Shown: positions 8,189 to 16,584, numbered from the stretch's first letter. The stretch: 64,000 nt of DNA from Kitasatospora mediocidica KCTC 9733 (GCF_000744225.1 NZ_JQLN01000005.1:1821001-1885000); one strand, 5' to 3'. Notes: a model not told the origin generated them from the sequence alone. Translations and numbers: made by a program.

Positions 8189-9036
8189 CGGCGCGAGCGC
8201 GGGTGCGCTCGATCCACCGCTATCCGGTGAAGTCGATGCTCGGCGAGGAACTGGCTGAAGGCGACTTCACTGCCAGCGGACTGGCCGGTGACCGCGCCTT
8301 CGCGGTGCTCGGTGTGGACGGCGCGGTGGGCAGCGCCAAGCACCCGCGCAAGTGGGGCAGACTGCTGTCCTGCCGGGCCGAGTCGACCGCGACCGGTGCG
8401 GCCCGGGTCGTCCTGCCGGGCGGCGCCGTGCTGGCCGCCGGAGCGCCGGAGCTGGACCAGGACCTGTCGGTCCTGCTCGGCCGCCCCGTCGTACTCAGCG
8501 ACAAGCCTCCGGAGCAGGGCCTGCTGGAGCGCCAGGTGCCGGACTACGACGGCGGCTTGCCCGAGGCGCTGGCCCCGTCGGCCGTCACCGACCCCACCGG
8601 TGCCTCGATCACCAGCGGCCGCACTGCCGCCGGCACCTTCTTCGACTTCGGCGCGGTCCACCTGGTCACCACCGGCACCCTCGACCGACTGCGTCGCCGC
8701 CATCCGGCGGGCGACCTCGACCCGCGCCGGTTCCGCCCCAACCTTGTGATCGACACCGGTAACACCCCCGGTTACCCCGAGGACGCCTGGCCGGGAGCCC
8801 GGCTGCGCATCGGCGGGGCCTTGTTCCAAGTCCAGGTGCCGACCCCGCGCTGCGTCGTACCCACCCTGGCCCACGGCGACCTTCCCCCTGATCCGACCCT
8901 GATGCGCACCGTCGCCCGTGAGCACCGGGTCCCGGTGCTCACCCTGGGCAAGCTGACCTGCGTCGGCCTCTACCTCACCGTCCTGGAGCCCGGCACAGTG
9001 CGCACCGGCGACCCGGTCACGACGGCACCCCGCTGA
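8185..9036 (+). CDS. MOSC domain-containing protein
   Basis: A 283-aa protein of the MOSC family (YcbX/mARC-like), whose members bind molybdenum cofactor and transfer sulfur or reduce N-hydroxylated compounds. The N-terminal beta-barrel motif is SIHRYPVKSMLGEEL. The MOSC core carries FRPNLVID, then TPRCVVPT with the conserved Cys for the Mo/sulfur site, and LTLGKLTCVGLYL. It overlaps the S41 gene by 4 bp and ends the operon. The substrate is unknown. Confidence 0.88.
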   Translation: MTARARVRSIHRYPVKSMLGEELAEGDFTASGLAGDRAFAVLGVDGAVGSAKHPRKWGRLLSCRAESTATGAARVVLPGGAVLAAGAPELDQDLSVLLGRPVVLSDKPPEQGLLERQVPDYDGGLPEALAPSAVTDPTGASITSGRTAAGTFFDFGAVHLVTTGTLDRLRRRHPAGDLDPRRFRPNLVIDTGNTPGYPEDAWPGARLRIGGALFQVQVPTPRCVVPTLAHGDLPPDPTLMRTVAREHRVPVLTLGKLTCVGLYLTVLEPGTVRTGDPVTTAPR

Positions 9037-9061
9037 CCGGGTCCAGCAGATGCGCACACAG

Positions 9062-9133
9062 GGTTCACACCCGTCCTGACCTGCGACGGAGCGAACCGCT
9101 GGACGGCAGCTGAACCCGGCTGGACCGGGGTGA
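9062..9133. repeat. att spacer relic without a tRNA core
   Basis: This stretch closely resembles the spacer after core F (CCTGCGRCGGAGCGARCYGCTGG-type, then CCCGGCTGGACSGGGGTGAA) but the tRNA-Ser fragment to its left is missing and the arm hexamers are lost. It suggests the 12.5-kb segment between cores C and D was once two elements, joined here by a deletion that removed the core. Confidence 0.6.
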
Positions 9134-9180
9134 ATGAGTTCGGTGATTCGGCTCGGGCTTCCGGGGTTGGGCGTTCGCGG

Positions 9181-9657
9181 TCAGCGGGACCGGGGGGCGA
9201 GTTCGAGGGCGGCGAGCCAGCGGTCGAGCGCGTCGACGGCGTTCTCGTCGACGGCGGCGCTGATCCACGCCTGCGCCCGTTCCCAGGCGGGCTGGGCGTC
9301 CGCCAGTGCCTGATGGCCGGCGTCGGTCACGACGACACGGGTCGTTCGCCCGGTCGCCGATGTCTCTGCGGCGCGGACGTAGCCGAGCTGGGCGAGCAGG
9401 TCGAGGTTGCGGCTGATCGTGGAGCGCTCGATGCCGAGCCAGCCGGCGATCTCCGACGGGCGAACGGGCTCGCCGGAGGCGGTCATCTCGGAGAGCACCT
9501 CGACCTGCGGCAGGGTGAGCCCCGACTCCCGCAATTCCGCCTCGAAGCGCCGCGAGACGAGCCGGTGCAGTCGCGCGATGCGCCTGCCGAGACACCGGTC
9601 CGCCATCCACAGGGCTTGCCGCTGCGGCCCTTCCGACTCCTGATGTTGCATATGCAC
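9181..9657 (-). CDS. MarR family transcriptional regulator
   Basis: A 158-aa regulator. The recognition region is VRPSEIAGWLGIERSTISRNLDLLAQLGYVR with the wing ATGRTTRVVVTDAG, flanked by dimerisation helices. It is divergent from a carbonic anhydrase-like gene only 60 bp away, so it probably regulates both. The gap contains GATGTTGCATATGCACC, with a TGCATATGCA palindrome at its own start. Start at 9657 (MHMQHQ); MQHQ is an alternative. Confidence 0.9.
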   Translation of the reverse strand: MHMQHQESEGPQRQALWMADRCLGRRIARLHRLVSRRFEAELRESGLTLPQVEVLSEMTASGEPVRPSEIAGWLGIERSTISRNLDLLAQLGYVRAAETSATGRTTRVVVTDAGHQALADAQPAWERAQAWISAAVDENAVDALDRWLAALELAPRSR

Positions 9658-9717
9658 CTCCTCCTATGTAGCGTAGCCGACGCCATCAATGTTGCAGATA
9701 CACCACATGGAGGAATC

Positions 9718-10266
9718 GTGTCGGACTTCGACGAGTTCTTGAAGCGCAACCAGGTTTTCGCGGCGAACGTCGACCTCGCCCGGTTGGCGATGCCCGCATC
9801 GATGCCGGAGCGGCTCCCGCTGGTGCTGACCTGCGCCGATCCGCGCGTCGAGCCCGCAGGCTTCCTCGGGATCGGAACAGGGGACGCGGGAGTGCTGCGG
9901 AACACGGGCGGACGGGTGGACGGCCGCGTGATCGAGGACATCGCGTATCTGGCGGTGCGGCTCGGAGTCAGGATGGACGTCGCGATCGTGCATCACACGC
10001 AGTGCGGCACCGGTCTGCTCGCCGACCCGGCGTTCCGCAGCGCGTTCGCGGACCGCACCGGAGGCGACGACGCCGTGCTCGCCGAGCGCGCGGTGGCGGA
10101 CCCGGTCGCCACCGCGCGGCACGACGTCGAGAAGCTCCTCGCCGACCCGCTGATGACGAGCGAGGTCCTCGCGTCGGTGTCGGGGCACGTGCTGCGACTG
10201 GAGACCGGGCTCGTCGAGACCGTCGTCGAACACGTCGTCGAGACCGTCGCTCCGGCCGGCAGGTAG
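9718..10266 (+). CDS. Beta-carbonic anhydrase family protein
   Basis: A 182-aa protein likely interconverting CO2 and bicarbonate. The zinc-site motifs are visible: LTCADPRVEP (Cys and Asp-Arg dyad) and IVHHTQCGTG (His and Cys). It falls at the short end of the beta class, as do many actinobacterial members. The GTG start is preceded by GGAGG. It is divergent from a MarR gene, an unusual control arrangement for this enzyme class. Confidence 0.9.
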   Translation: MSDFDEFLKRNQVFAANVDLARLAMPASMPERLPLVLTCADPRVEPAGFLGIGTGDAGVLRNTGGRVDGRVIEDIAYLAVRLGVRMDVAIVHHTQCGTGLLADPAFRSAFADRTGGDDAVLAERAVADPVATARHDVEKLLADPLMTSEVLASVSGHVLRLETGLVETVVEHVVETVAPAGR

Positions 10267-10292
10267 CCCGGCGGGGGACGGGCGTCGACGGG

Positions 10293-11138
10293 TCAGTCGA
10301 GGATCGTCGCCGCCTGCCAGGCGCCGGGGCGCAGGCCCGTCGCGTTCTGGAAGAAGAGCGAGAAGTTCGATGGGTCCGGGAACCCGAGCTCGCTCGCACA
10401 CCGCGCCGCGGTGATGCGTTCGTGGGCGAGTAGGCGTTTCGCCTCGAGCACGATCCGTTCCACGATGTACGCCTTCGCGGTACGTCCGGTGACCTGCTGC
10501 ACCGCCCGGGTCAGGGTGCGCGGGGCGAACCCGAGCCTCGCTGCGTAGTGGCCGACGTCGTGGTGGGTCCGGAAGTGCGCCTCGACGCTCGCGCGGAACA
10601 GCTGGAACGTCGGGTTCGCCGAGCGCGCCTGGGAATGCGGGGGCTCGACGCGGGTGATCAGCGCGGACAGCAGGATCGCGGGCAGCTCCGTCGACGGGTC
10701 CTCGGCCAGGGCGCGCGCCTCGAGGACGAGATGCCTGCGCGCCGCGTCGACGAACGGCCAGGACTCGGCGGGCACCGGCCACCGGGCGACGAGATCGGGA
10801 GAGGCAACCAGCTCCCGCGTGCGGTGCGTCACCGGCGCGGTCGGGACGAAGAGCACCAGGTGTCCCGCGACGTCGGCGATGTCGTCCCAGCGGTGCACCG
10901 CGCCGGGCGAGACCCACACCGCGGTCCGCGCCGAGAGCGGGTGGCAGACGAAGTCGACCGTGACCGTGCCCTCCCCTTCGTCGACGAGAGCGAGCACGTG
11001 GAAGTCGGCTCGTTGCGTGCCACTGTCGTTGATCTCCCGCAGCCGTTCGAACGTCATCACCTCGACCGAGGAGGCCCCGCTGTCGACGGGCTGATAGGTC
11101 ATATGCCGGATCGTTGCCACGAGTCCAGTTTCCACCAT
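10293..11138 (-). CDS. AraC family transcriptional regulator
   Basis: About 281 aa. The N-terminal cupin-like sensor domain (VLALVDEGEGTVTVDFVCHPL, VWVSPGAVHRW) is followed by the double HTH: HYAARLGFAPRTLTRAVQQVTGR and CASELGFPDPSNFSLFFQNATGLRPGAWQ. It is divergent from an alpha/beta hydrolase with a 94-bp gap and probably activates it. The start at 11138 is provisional; MTYQPV at 11102 would give a shorter protein that still covers the sensor. Confidence 0.9.
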   Translation of the reverse strand: MVETGLVATIRHMTYQPVDSGASSVEVMTFERLREINDSGTQRADFHVLALVDEGEGTVTVDFVCHPLSARTAVWVSPGAVHRWDDIADVAGHLVLFVPTAPVTHRTRELVASPDLVARWPVPAESWPFVDAARRHLVLEARALAEDPSTELPAILLSALITRVEPPHSQARSANPTFQLFRASVEAHFRTHHDVGHYAARLGFAPRTLTRAVQQVTGRTAKAYIVERIVLEAKRLLAHERITAARCASELGFPDPSNFSLFFQNATGLRPGAWQAATILD

Positions 11139-11232
11139 CGGCCGTCCAGTCCTGACGATGTCTCGTTCGGCGGACGGCGGTCCAATGGTGACAAGGAAAA
11201 ACCAGTCGCAAAGCGAGACCGAAGGATCCGAG

Positions 11233-12009
11233 ATGACCAGCACGCAGCAGCTTGCACTGCCCGCATACGACCATCGCAGGGGTACGGGCCCGACCCTGGT
11301 CTTCCTGCACTACTGGGGTGGGTCCGCCCGCACCTGGGACGTGGTCGTGGACCGTCTGCCGGGCCGTGACACGCTCGCGGTCGACTTCCGCGGGTGGAGC
11401 CGTTCGAACACGCTCCCCGGGCCCTACACGCTCCGCCAGCTCGCCGACGACACCGTCGCTGTCCTCGCCGCCGCCGGAATCGACGACTACGTGCTGGTCG
11501 GACACTCCATGGGCGGCAAGGTCGCGCAGCTCGTCGCCGCGACGCGCCCCGCCCGTCTGCGGGGGATCGTCCTCGTCGGATCCGGACCGGCCAGGCCGCC
11601 GGCGGAAATCACCGCCGAGTACCGCGAGTTCCTCTCCCATGCCTACGACACCGAAGAGTCCGTTGCCGGCGCCAGGGACACCGTCCTGACCGCCGGCGAC
11701 CTGCCGGCCCGGGTCAAGGCACAGATCATCGCGGACTCCCGGGCCGGCGCCGACGCCGCCCGCACAGAATGGCCGCTGCGCGGAATCGCCGAGGACATCA
11801 CCGAACACGCCCGCATGATCAGCGTCCCGGCCCTCGTCATCGCCGGCGAGCACGACCGCGTCGAACCCGTCGACGTGCTGCGCCGCAACCTCGTCCCCTA
11901 CCTCTCCGGAGCGCAGTTCGTGGTGATCGCGAACACCGGGCACCTCATCCCGCTCGAAGCCCCCGACGAACTCGTCGACGCGATCACCACGTTCGCACCG
12001 GCCACCTGA
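11233..12009 (+). CDS. Alpha/beta hydrolase
   Basis: A 258-aa cytoplasmic hydrolase. The oxyanion region reads LVFLHYWGG, the nucleophile elbow VLVGHSMGGK (GHSMGG), the acid lies in IAGEHDRVEP, and the catalytic His in NTGHLIPLE. The fold matches haloperoxidase/esterase-like enzymes. It is divergent from the AraC gene and followed after 88 bp by a second hydrolase on the same strand. Substrate unknown. Confidence 0.9.
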   Translation: MTSTQQLALPAYDHRRGTGPTLVFLHYWGGSARTWDVVVDRLPGRDTLAVDFRGWSRSNTLPGPYTLRQLADDTVAVLAAAGIDDYVLVGHSMGGKVAQLVAATRPARLRGIVLVGSGPARPPAEITAEYREFLSHAYDTEESVAGARDTVLTAGDLPARVKAQIIADSRAGADAARTEWPLRGIAEDITEHARMISVPALVIAGEHDRVEPVDVLRRNLVPYLSGAQFVVIANTGHLIPLEAPDELVDAITTFAPAT

Positions 12010-12097
12010 CCGGCGATCAGCCCCAAAACGGTTCCGCACCAAAGAGGTTGCGCGCCGCGCAGCCGCCACCGTTCCATCCGACGCGAAAGGCACAACC

Positions 12098-12202
12098 ATG
12101 ACCGAGACGACCGACCCGACCATGACCGAGACGACCGACCCGACCAGGACCGAGACGACCGACCCGACCAGGACCGAGACGACCGACCCAACCAGGACCG
12201 AC
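12098..12202 (+). repeat. 24-bp tandem repeat inside a coding sequence
   Basis: Four and a bit in-frame copies of a 24-bp unit (ACCGAGACGACCGACCCGAC core) encode a Thr/Asp/Glu-rich tail at the hydrolase N-terminus. Copy number may vary by slippage. Confidence 0.85.
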
Positions 12203-12922
12203 GCCAAGCCCACCTTCGTCCTCGTCCACGGCGCGTTCGCGGACGCGTCCGGCTACCACGGACTGATCTCCGGCCTCGAAGCCGACGGCTTCACCGTGGT
12301 CGCCCCGCCGAACCCGCTGCGCGCTCTCGCCTCCGACGCGGCGTCGATCCGCACCCGCGTCGCGGCCATCGACGGCCCCGTCGTGCTCGTCGGCCACTCC
12401 TACGCCGGCGCCGTCATCAGCCACGCCGTCGACGGCCTCGACAACGTGATCGGGCTGGTCTACCTGGCCGCTTTCGCCCTCGAAGTCGGCGAGAGCTGCC
12501 TCAGCGCACAGGACGGGTACACGCCGTCGCTGCTCGCCACCGAGAACGCGCCGACCCCTTACGACGCTCCCGGCGCCCCGGGCGGCCCCGACCTCTACAT
12601 CAACCCCGGCCGGTTCCGCGAGGTGTTCTGCGGCGACTCCTCCGACGAGCTGGCCCGCACGATGTACGCGACGCAGCGGCCGCTGTCCGCATTCGCCTTC
12701 ACCGAGGCCGCCACCGTCCGGGGATGGGACCGGAAGCCGACCTGGTATCTCGTCTCCAACGACGACAACTCCATCCCGCCGCAGCTGCAGCGGGACATGG
12801 CCGCCCGGATGAACGCGCACACCGAGGACATCGACGCCTCCCACACGGCCTTCGTCGCACATCCCAAGCGCGTCGCCGACTTCGTCGAGCGCGCCGCCAA
12901 GGACTTCGCAGAGCGCGACTGA
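12098..12922 (+). CDS. Alpha/beta hydrolase with repeat-expanded N-terminus
   Basis: A 274-aa protein related to the EstC/methylesterase-like group. It shows FVLVHGAFADASGYHGL, the nucleophile elbow VLVGHSYAGAVISHA and a late His in DASHTAFVAHP. Residues 1-35 are an 8-residue repeat (TETTDPTR) encoded by a 24-bp tandem repeat, absent from usual homologues. ATGs in the first and second repeats could serve as starts. The core enzyme begins at about residue 38 (KPTFVLVHG). Confidence 0.88.
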   Translation: MTETTDPTMTETTDPTRTETTDPTRTETTDPTRTDAKPTFVLVHGAFADASGYHGLISGLEADGFTVVAPPNPLRALASDAASIRTRVAAIDGPVVLVGHSYAGAVISHAVDGLDNVIGLVYLAAFALEVGESCLSAQDGYTPSLLATENAPTPYDAPGAPGGPDLYINPGRFREVFCGDSSDELARTMYATQRPLSAFAFTEAATVRGWDRKPTWYLVSNDDNSIPPQLQRDMAARMNAHTEDIDASHTAFVAHPKRVADFVERAAKDFAERD

Positions 12923-13137
12923 CCCGCCGGGGGCCGCCTGCGACCCTCCCTCACTTCCAGCACACCGCACCACTCCACCGGCCGCACCGATGGCAACCGG
13001 CCATCCCCGGCAGGCCGATCCGCCGGCGCTCCACGCGCCGTGCGCAGCACCTCCAAGACCCGGCACGCGTCAGCGCGTCGCCGAGACACCGAACCGATCG
13101 GCCCCGTACCGGGGCATCCGGACGAAAGACACACCTC

Positions 13138-14184
13138 ATGACCACAGATGCACCCTTGTCCGTCTTCGAGCAGCTCGACCTGCCCGACACGGGCCTCACG
13201 CGGGACACCTATGCCTATGTGGAACGGATCTCGCCCGCATTCGTTCTCCATCACAGCGTCCGTAGCTATGTCTTCGCTCGCGCTCATGCTCAGGATCAGG
13301 GTCTGCGCGCCGGTAGCGACTACGACGACGAGCTGCTGTTCATCAGCTGCGCTCTGCACGACATCGGCCTGACCGAGGAAGGCAACGGCGACCAGCGCTT
13401 CGAAGTCGACGGCGCTGACACCGCAGCGGCCTTCCTGCGCGAGCACGGCGTCGAGGAACGGCGTATCGCCATCGCCTGGGACGCCATCGCCCTGCACACC
13501 TCGGACGGCATCGCCGAACGGAAGGGCACGGAGGTCGCACTGGCCCAGGCCGGCATCGGCACCGACATCCTCGGAGGCCAGCGCGAGAGCCTGCCATCCG
13601 GCCTCGCCGACGACGTGCACCTCCTGCTCCCGCGCCTGGACCTCGGCTACGCGCTCAGCGACGCCATCCTCACCCAGGCCAAGGCCAAGCCCCACAAGGC
13701 GTCCCCGCTGACCTTCCCGGGCGACCTGCTGCGCCGCCATCTGCCCCACGGCGCCCATCCCGGCTGGTACGACATGCTCGCCGCGGCCGGCTGGGGCGAC
13801 AAGCCGGTCGGCGCCCTCGCCCGGCGCCGCGCCGAGACGCCTCAGCAGGTGGGGACCTTGTTCATGGAGTACCTGGAGGCAGGCGACGTCGAGGGTCTGG
13901 TATCGCTCTACGAGCCGAACGCCCACTTCGTCCCTGCCCCCGGGACTCACTCGGTCGGCACGGACGCCATCCGCGCGGCCATGCAGCAGATGGTCGACAG
14001 CGGCTCCCGCCTCACCCTCGAACTGCGTGACATCCGACAGGTTGACGACGTCGCCCTGGTGTCGAACAACGCCACCCTCACCGGAGCCGGACCAGAGCCG
14101 GTGATCTCCACCACCACCGAGATCCTCCGACGACAGCCGGACGGCGGCTGGGCCCACGTCGTGGACGACCCGTTCTTCAGCTGA
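13138..14184 (+). CDS. HD-domain / SnoaL-like (NTF2 fold) fusion protein
   Basis: A 348-aa protein. The N-terminal two thirds resemble a cyanamide hydratase-type HD phosphohydrolase: LHHSVRSYVFARAH (first His) and CALHDIGLTE (HD), with LHTSDGIA further on. From about 240, LFMEYLEAGDVEGLVSLYEPNAHFVPAPGT begins a SnoaL-like NTF2-fold domain ending in VVDDPF. The start at 13138 gives an intact HD domain. The fusion is unusual. A small-molecule hydrolase or detoxification role is likely but the substrate is unknown. Confidence 0.85.
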   Translation: MTTDAPLSVFEQLDLPDTGLTRDTYAYVERISPAFVLHHSVRSYVFARAHAQDQGLRAGSDYDDELLFISCALHDIGLTEEGNGDQRFEVDGADTAAAFLREHGVEERRIAIAWDAIALHTSDGIAERKGTEVALAQAGIGTDILGGQRESLPSGLADDVHLLLPRLDLGYALSDAILTQAKAKPHKASPLTFPGDLLRRHLPHGAHPGWYDMLAAAGWGDKPVGALARRRAETPQQVGTLFMEYLEAGDVEGLVSLYEPNAHFVPAPGTHSVGTDAIRAAMQQMVDSGSRLTLELRDIRQVDDVALVSNNATLTGAGPEPVISTTTEILRRQPDGGWAHVVDDPFFS

Positions 14185-14223
14185 CCACATCGGGCGCCAT
14201 GGCGACGACGCGCACGGCCCCGC

Positions 14224-14643
14224 TCATCCGGCGGCCTCGATACCGAGGTCGGCGAGCAGGCCGCGGATGCGCCGCTCGATCTCGTCGCGGATCGGGCGGA
14301 CGGCGTCGACGCCCCGGCCGGCCGGGTCGTCGAGCTTCCAGTCCAGGTAGCGCTTGCCGGGGAAGTACGGGCAGGCGTCGCCGCAGCCCATGGTGATCAC
14401 CACGTCGGACGCCTGGACGGCCTCGGCGGTGAGCACCTTGGGCACCTCGGCGGTGATGTCGATGCCGACCTCGGCCAGGGCCTCGACCACGGCCGGGTTC
14501 ACGGTGTCGGCCGGGGCGGAGCCGGCCGAGCGGACCTCGACCCGGTCGCCGCCGAGGCGGGTGAGGAACGCGGCGGCCATCTGGGAGCGTCCGGCGTTGT
14601 GCACGCAGACGAACAGCACGGACGGGACGGCGGGAGTGCTCAC
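14224..14643 (-). CDS. arsC: Arsenate reductase (low-molecular-weight phosphatase fold)
   Basis: A 139-aa enzyme reducing arsenate to arsenite. The P-loop FVCVHNAGRSQMAAAF has the CX5R catalytic motif. The segment ITMGCGDACPYFPGKRYLDWKL carries the second Cys pair typical of actinobacterial ArsC, where thioredoxin or mycothiol recycles the enzyme. GTG start. Last gene of the minus-strand operon arsR - aqpS-like - arsC. Confidence 0.93.
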   Translation of the reverse strand: MSTPAVPSVLFVCVHNAGRSQMAAAFLTRLGGDRVEVRSAGSAPADTVNPAVVEALAEVGIDITAEVPKVLTAEAVQASDVVITMGCGDACPYFPGKRYLDWKLDDPAGRGVDAVRPIRDEIERRIRGLLADLGIEAAG

Positions 14644-14672
14644 GAAAGGGTCCTTCGTCTTCGGGAGGCGGG

Positions 14673-15446
14673 TCAGCGGGCGGCTTCGGCCGGGTGGTGG
14701 TCGCCATGAGGGACGACGACGTCCTCGGCGGCGGGCGTCGGTCGGCCGAACAGCACCGCAACCAGCGCAACACCGGCGGCCAGGCCGACGAGCTGGGCGG
14801 CGATGAACGGCAGGACGGAGGCTGGGGCGATGCCGGCGAAGGTGTCGGTGAACGCGCGGCCGATCGTCACGGCCGGGTTGGCGAAGCTGGTCGAGGAGGT
14901 GAACCAGTAGGCGGCGCCGATGTAGGCGGCGACCGCGGTCGGGGCGAAGTGCGCGCGGCCGGTGCGGGCCAGGCCGAAGATCAGCAGGATGAGCCCGGCG
15001 GTCGCGACGACCTCGCCCAGCCACAGGTGCGGCGCCCAGCGGGCATGCGTCGACCAGCGCACGAGCGGCTCGGCGAACATCGCGTCCGCCAGCACCGCGC
15101 CGCCGATCGCCCCGGCGACCTGGGCGACGCCGTAGACCGCGACCTCCCGCAGCTCCGGGCCCCCGCCGTCCCGGCGCTCGGTCCACCAGGCGGCCAGGGT
15201 GACGACCGGGTTGAAGTGGGCGCCGGAGACCGGGCCGAGCAGCAGGATCAGCACGCCGAGGCCGAACACCGTCGCCAGCGAGTTGGCCAGCAGCTGCACG
15301 CCGACATCCTGGGAGAGCTTGGTGGCCTGGATGCCCGAGCCGACCACGACCGCGACCAGCGCGCCGGTCCCGACGAACTCGACAGCCGCCCGGCGGCCGA
15401 GGGGGTACCCCCGGCCGGAGGCTGGGGGAGGAGCTATCTCGGTCAT
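14673..15446 (-). CDS. Aquaglyceroporin (AqpS-like arsenite channel)
   Basis: A 257-aa MIP-family channel with six membrane helices. The two half-helix motifs read HFNPVVTLA and FANPAVTIGR, so the first NPA is NPV, as in several AqpS-type proteins. Between arsR and arsC it should allow downhill exit of arsenite produced by ArsC, replacing an ArsB or Acr3 pump. Its start overlaps the arsR stop by 4 bp. The His-rich C-terminal tail (HGDHHPAEAAR) is notable. Confidence 0.92.
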   Translation of the reverse strand: MTEIAPPPASGRGYPLGRRAAVEFVGTGALVAVVVGSGIQATKLSQDVGVQLLANSLATVFGLGVLILLLGPVSGAHFNPVVTLAAWWTERRDGGGPELREVAVYGVAQVAGAIGGAVLADAMFAEPLVRWSTHARWAPHLWLGEVVATAGLILLIFGLARTGRAHFAPTAVAAYIGAAYWFTSSTSFANPAVTIGRAFTDTFAGIAPASVLPFIAAQLVGLAAGVALVAVLFGRPTPAAEDVVVPHGDHHPAEAAR

Positions 15447-15823
15447 CTGGACCCTCCGGCGGCGGCCGGGGCCTGGAGCAGGGCCGACAGCTTGGCAAGG
15501 GCGGCGGGCAGCACCCAGTAGTAGACCCAGGTCCCGCGCCGCTCGGAGCCGACCAGGCCGGCCTCGCGCAGCACCTTGAGGTGGTGGGAGATGGTCGGCT
15601 GGGAGACGTCGAACGGCCCGGTCAGGTCGCAGACGCACGCCTCGCCGCCCTCGTGCGAGGCGATCAGCGACAGTAGCCGCAGACGCACCGGGTCCGACAG
15701 CGCCTTGAACATCTTCGCCAGGTCGACGGCGGCCTCTTCACCCAGCGGCTCGCGGACCATCGGCGAGCAGCACGCGACCGCCGCCTCGTCCTGATCGAGC
15801 ACCTTCAGCTCCAGATTCGACAT
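15443..15823 (-). CDS. arsR: ArsR/SmtB family arsenic-responsive repressor
   Basis: A 126-aa winged-helix repressor. It carries the metalloid-sensing ACVCDL (CxC) motif at the start of the DNA-binding region, then VSQPTISHHLKVLREAGLV and the wing RRGTWVYYW. An additional CCSP near residue 18 could add thiol ligands. It heads the ars operon and is divergent from the arsI/cadI-like gene with an 88-bp gap containing a palindrome. Confidence 0.94.
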   Translation of the reverse strand: MSNLELKVLDQDEAAVACCSPMVREPLGEEAAVDLAKMFKALSDPVRLRLLSLIASHEGGEACVCDLTGPFDVSQPTISHHLKVLREAGLVGSERRGTWVYYWVLPAALAKLSALLQAPAAAGGSR

Positions 15824-15869
15824 GTGTCTATGTTGACGCTCATCTAATCCGGTGGCAAGCTCGCCTGTA

Positions 15870-15883
15870 TCGACAGTTGTCGA
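15870..15883. promoter_or_regulatory. Probable ArsR operator
   Basis: A perfect inverted repeat TCGACA-GT-TGTCGA lies between the divergent arsR operon and the VOC-family gene. It is closer to the latter and suits an ArsR/SmtB dimer site controlling at least that gene. Confidence 0.6.
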
Positions 15884-15911
15884 AACAAGAACCCGGATCG
15901 GGGAGACCGCC

Positions 15912-16445
15912 ATGTCCCGTGTTCAGCTCGCCCTTCGTGTCGCCGACCTCGAAGGCTCCATCGCCTTCTACTCCAAGCTCTTCGGCACCGAGCCCGCCAA
16001 GCGCCGCCCCGGCTACGCGAACTTCGCCATTGCGGAGCCCCCGCTCAAGCTCGTCCTCATCGAGGGCGAGCCCGGTGAGGACACCCGCCTCGACCACCTC
16101 GGGGTTGAGGTCGAGACCACCGACCAGGTCGCCGCCGCCACCACCCGCCTCAAGGACGCCGGCCTGGCCACCTTCGAGGAAGGGGGCACCTCCCGGCCGA
16201 AGGGCGGGGGAGGCACCTCCTGCTGCTACGCGCTCCAGGACAAGGTCTGGGTGCACGGTCCGGGCAAGGAACCCTGGGAGGTGTACGTCGTCAAGGCCGA
16301 CGCCGACACCTTCGACAAGGCGACCGGCGCGCCGGACGCCTGCTGCGGCACCACCGCCTGCTGCACTCCCGACGAGCAGGCTCTGGACACGACCCAGAGT
16401 CTGGCCGAGGCGAAGGCTGCTGCAGAGTGCTCCTGCGGGAGCTGA
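15912..16445 (+). CDS. ArsI/CadI family VOC protein (organoarsenical C-As lyase-like)
   Basis: A 177-aa vicinal-oxygen-chelate protein. VQLALRVADLEGSIAFYSKLFG and LDHLGVEVET form the glyoxalase fold. The adjacent Cys pair in TSCCYALQDKVWV matches the As(III)-binding vicinal cysteines of ArsI; His in DHLG and Glu in PWEVYVV complete the metal site. The Cys-rich tail (DACCGTTACCTPDEQ, CSCGS) is typical of CadI. Compared with the usual length there is an insertion EEGGTSRPKGGGG before the Cys pair. It probably degrades trivalent methylarsenicals and is induced with the divergent ars operon. Confidence 0.9.
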   Translation: MSRVQLALRVADLEGSIAFYSKLFGTEPAKRRPGYANFAIAEPPLKLVLIEGEPGEDTRLDHLGVEVETTDQVAAATTRLKDAGLATFEEGGTSRPKGGGGTSCCYALQDKVWVHGPGKEPWEVYVVKADADTFDKATGAPDACCGTTACCTPDEQALDTTQSLAEAKAAAECSCGS

Positions 16446-16495
16446 TCTCGCTCCCGGGCGCAGGCGGCGGCCCGGCCACTGGGGCCCAAAAATCG

Positions 16496-16521
16496 GAACT
16501 GAGACCAAAACTGAGACCAGG
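16496..16521. repeat. Arm hexamer pair at right end of the C-D cassette
   Basis: GAGACC at 16501-16506 and 16513-16518 (period 12), left of the terminator and core D. With the GAGAGC/GAGACT pair at 4280-4297 it gives this segment matching arms at both ends, as expected of an integrated element. Confidence 0.65.
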
Positions 16522-16528
16522 ACACGAA

Positions 16529-16562
16529 GAAGGCCCCGACCGGTAACCCGGTCGGGGCCTTC
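16529..16562. terminator. Strong hairpin before att core D
   Basis: Arms GAAGGCCCCGACCGG and CCGGTCGGGGCCTTC. Followed by the box GAGCTGCCATGGCTGGCA shared with core B and nearly shared with the intact tRNA. Confidence 0.85.
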
Positions 16563-16584
16563 GAGCTGCCATGGCTGGCAAAGG

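Noticed and set aside
9664..12213. 849-aa minus-strand open frame
   Set aside because: It runs antisense across the carbonic anhydrase, AraC and hydrolase genes, has repetitive Val/Gly/Ser and Arg-rich composition, and no domain; a shadow of high-GC codon bias.
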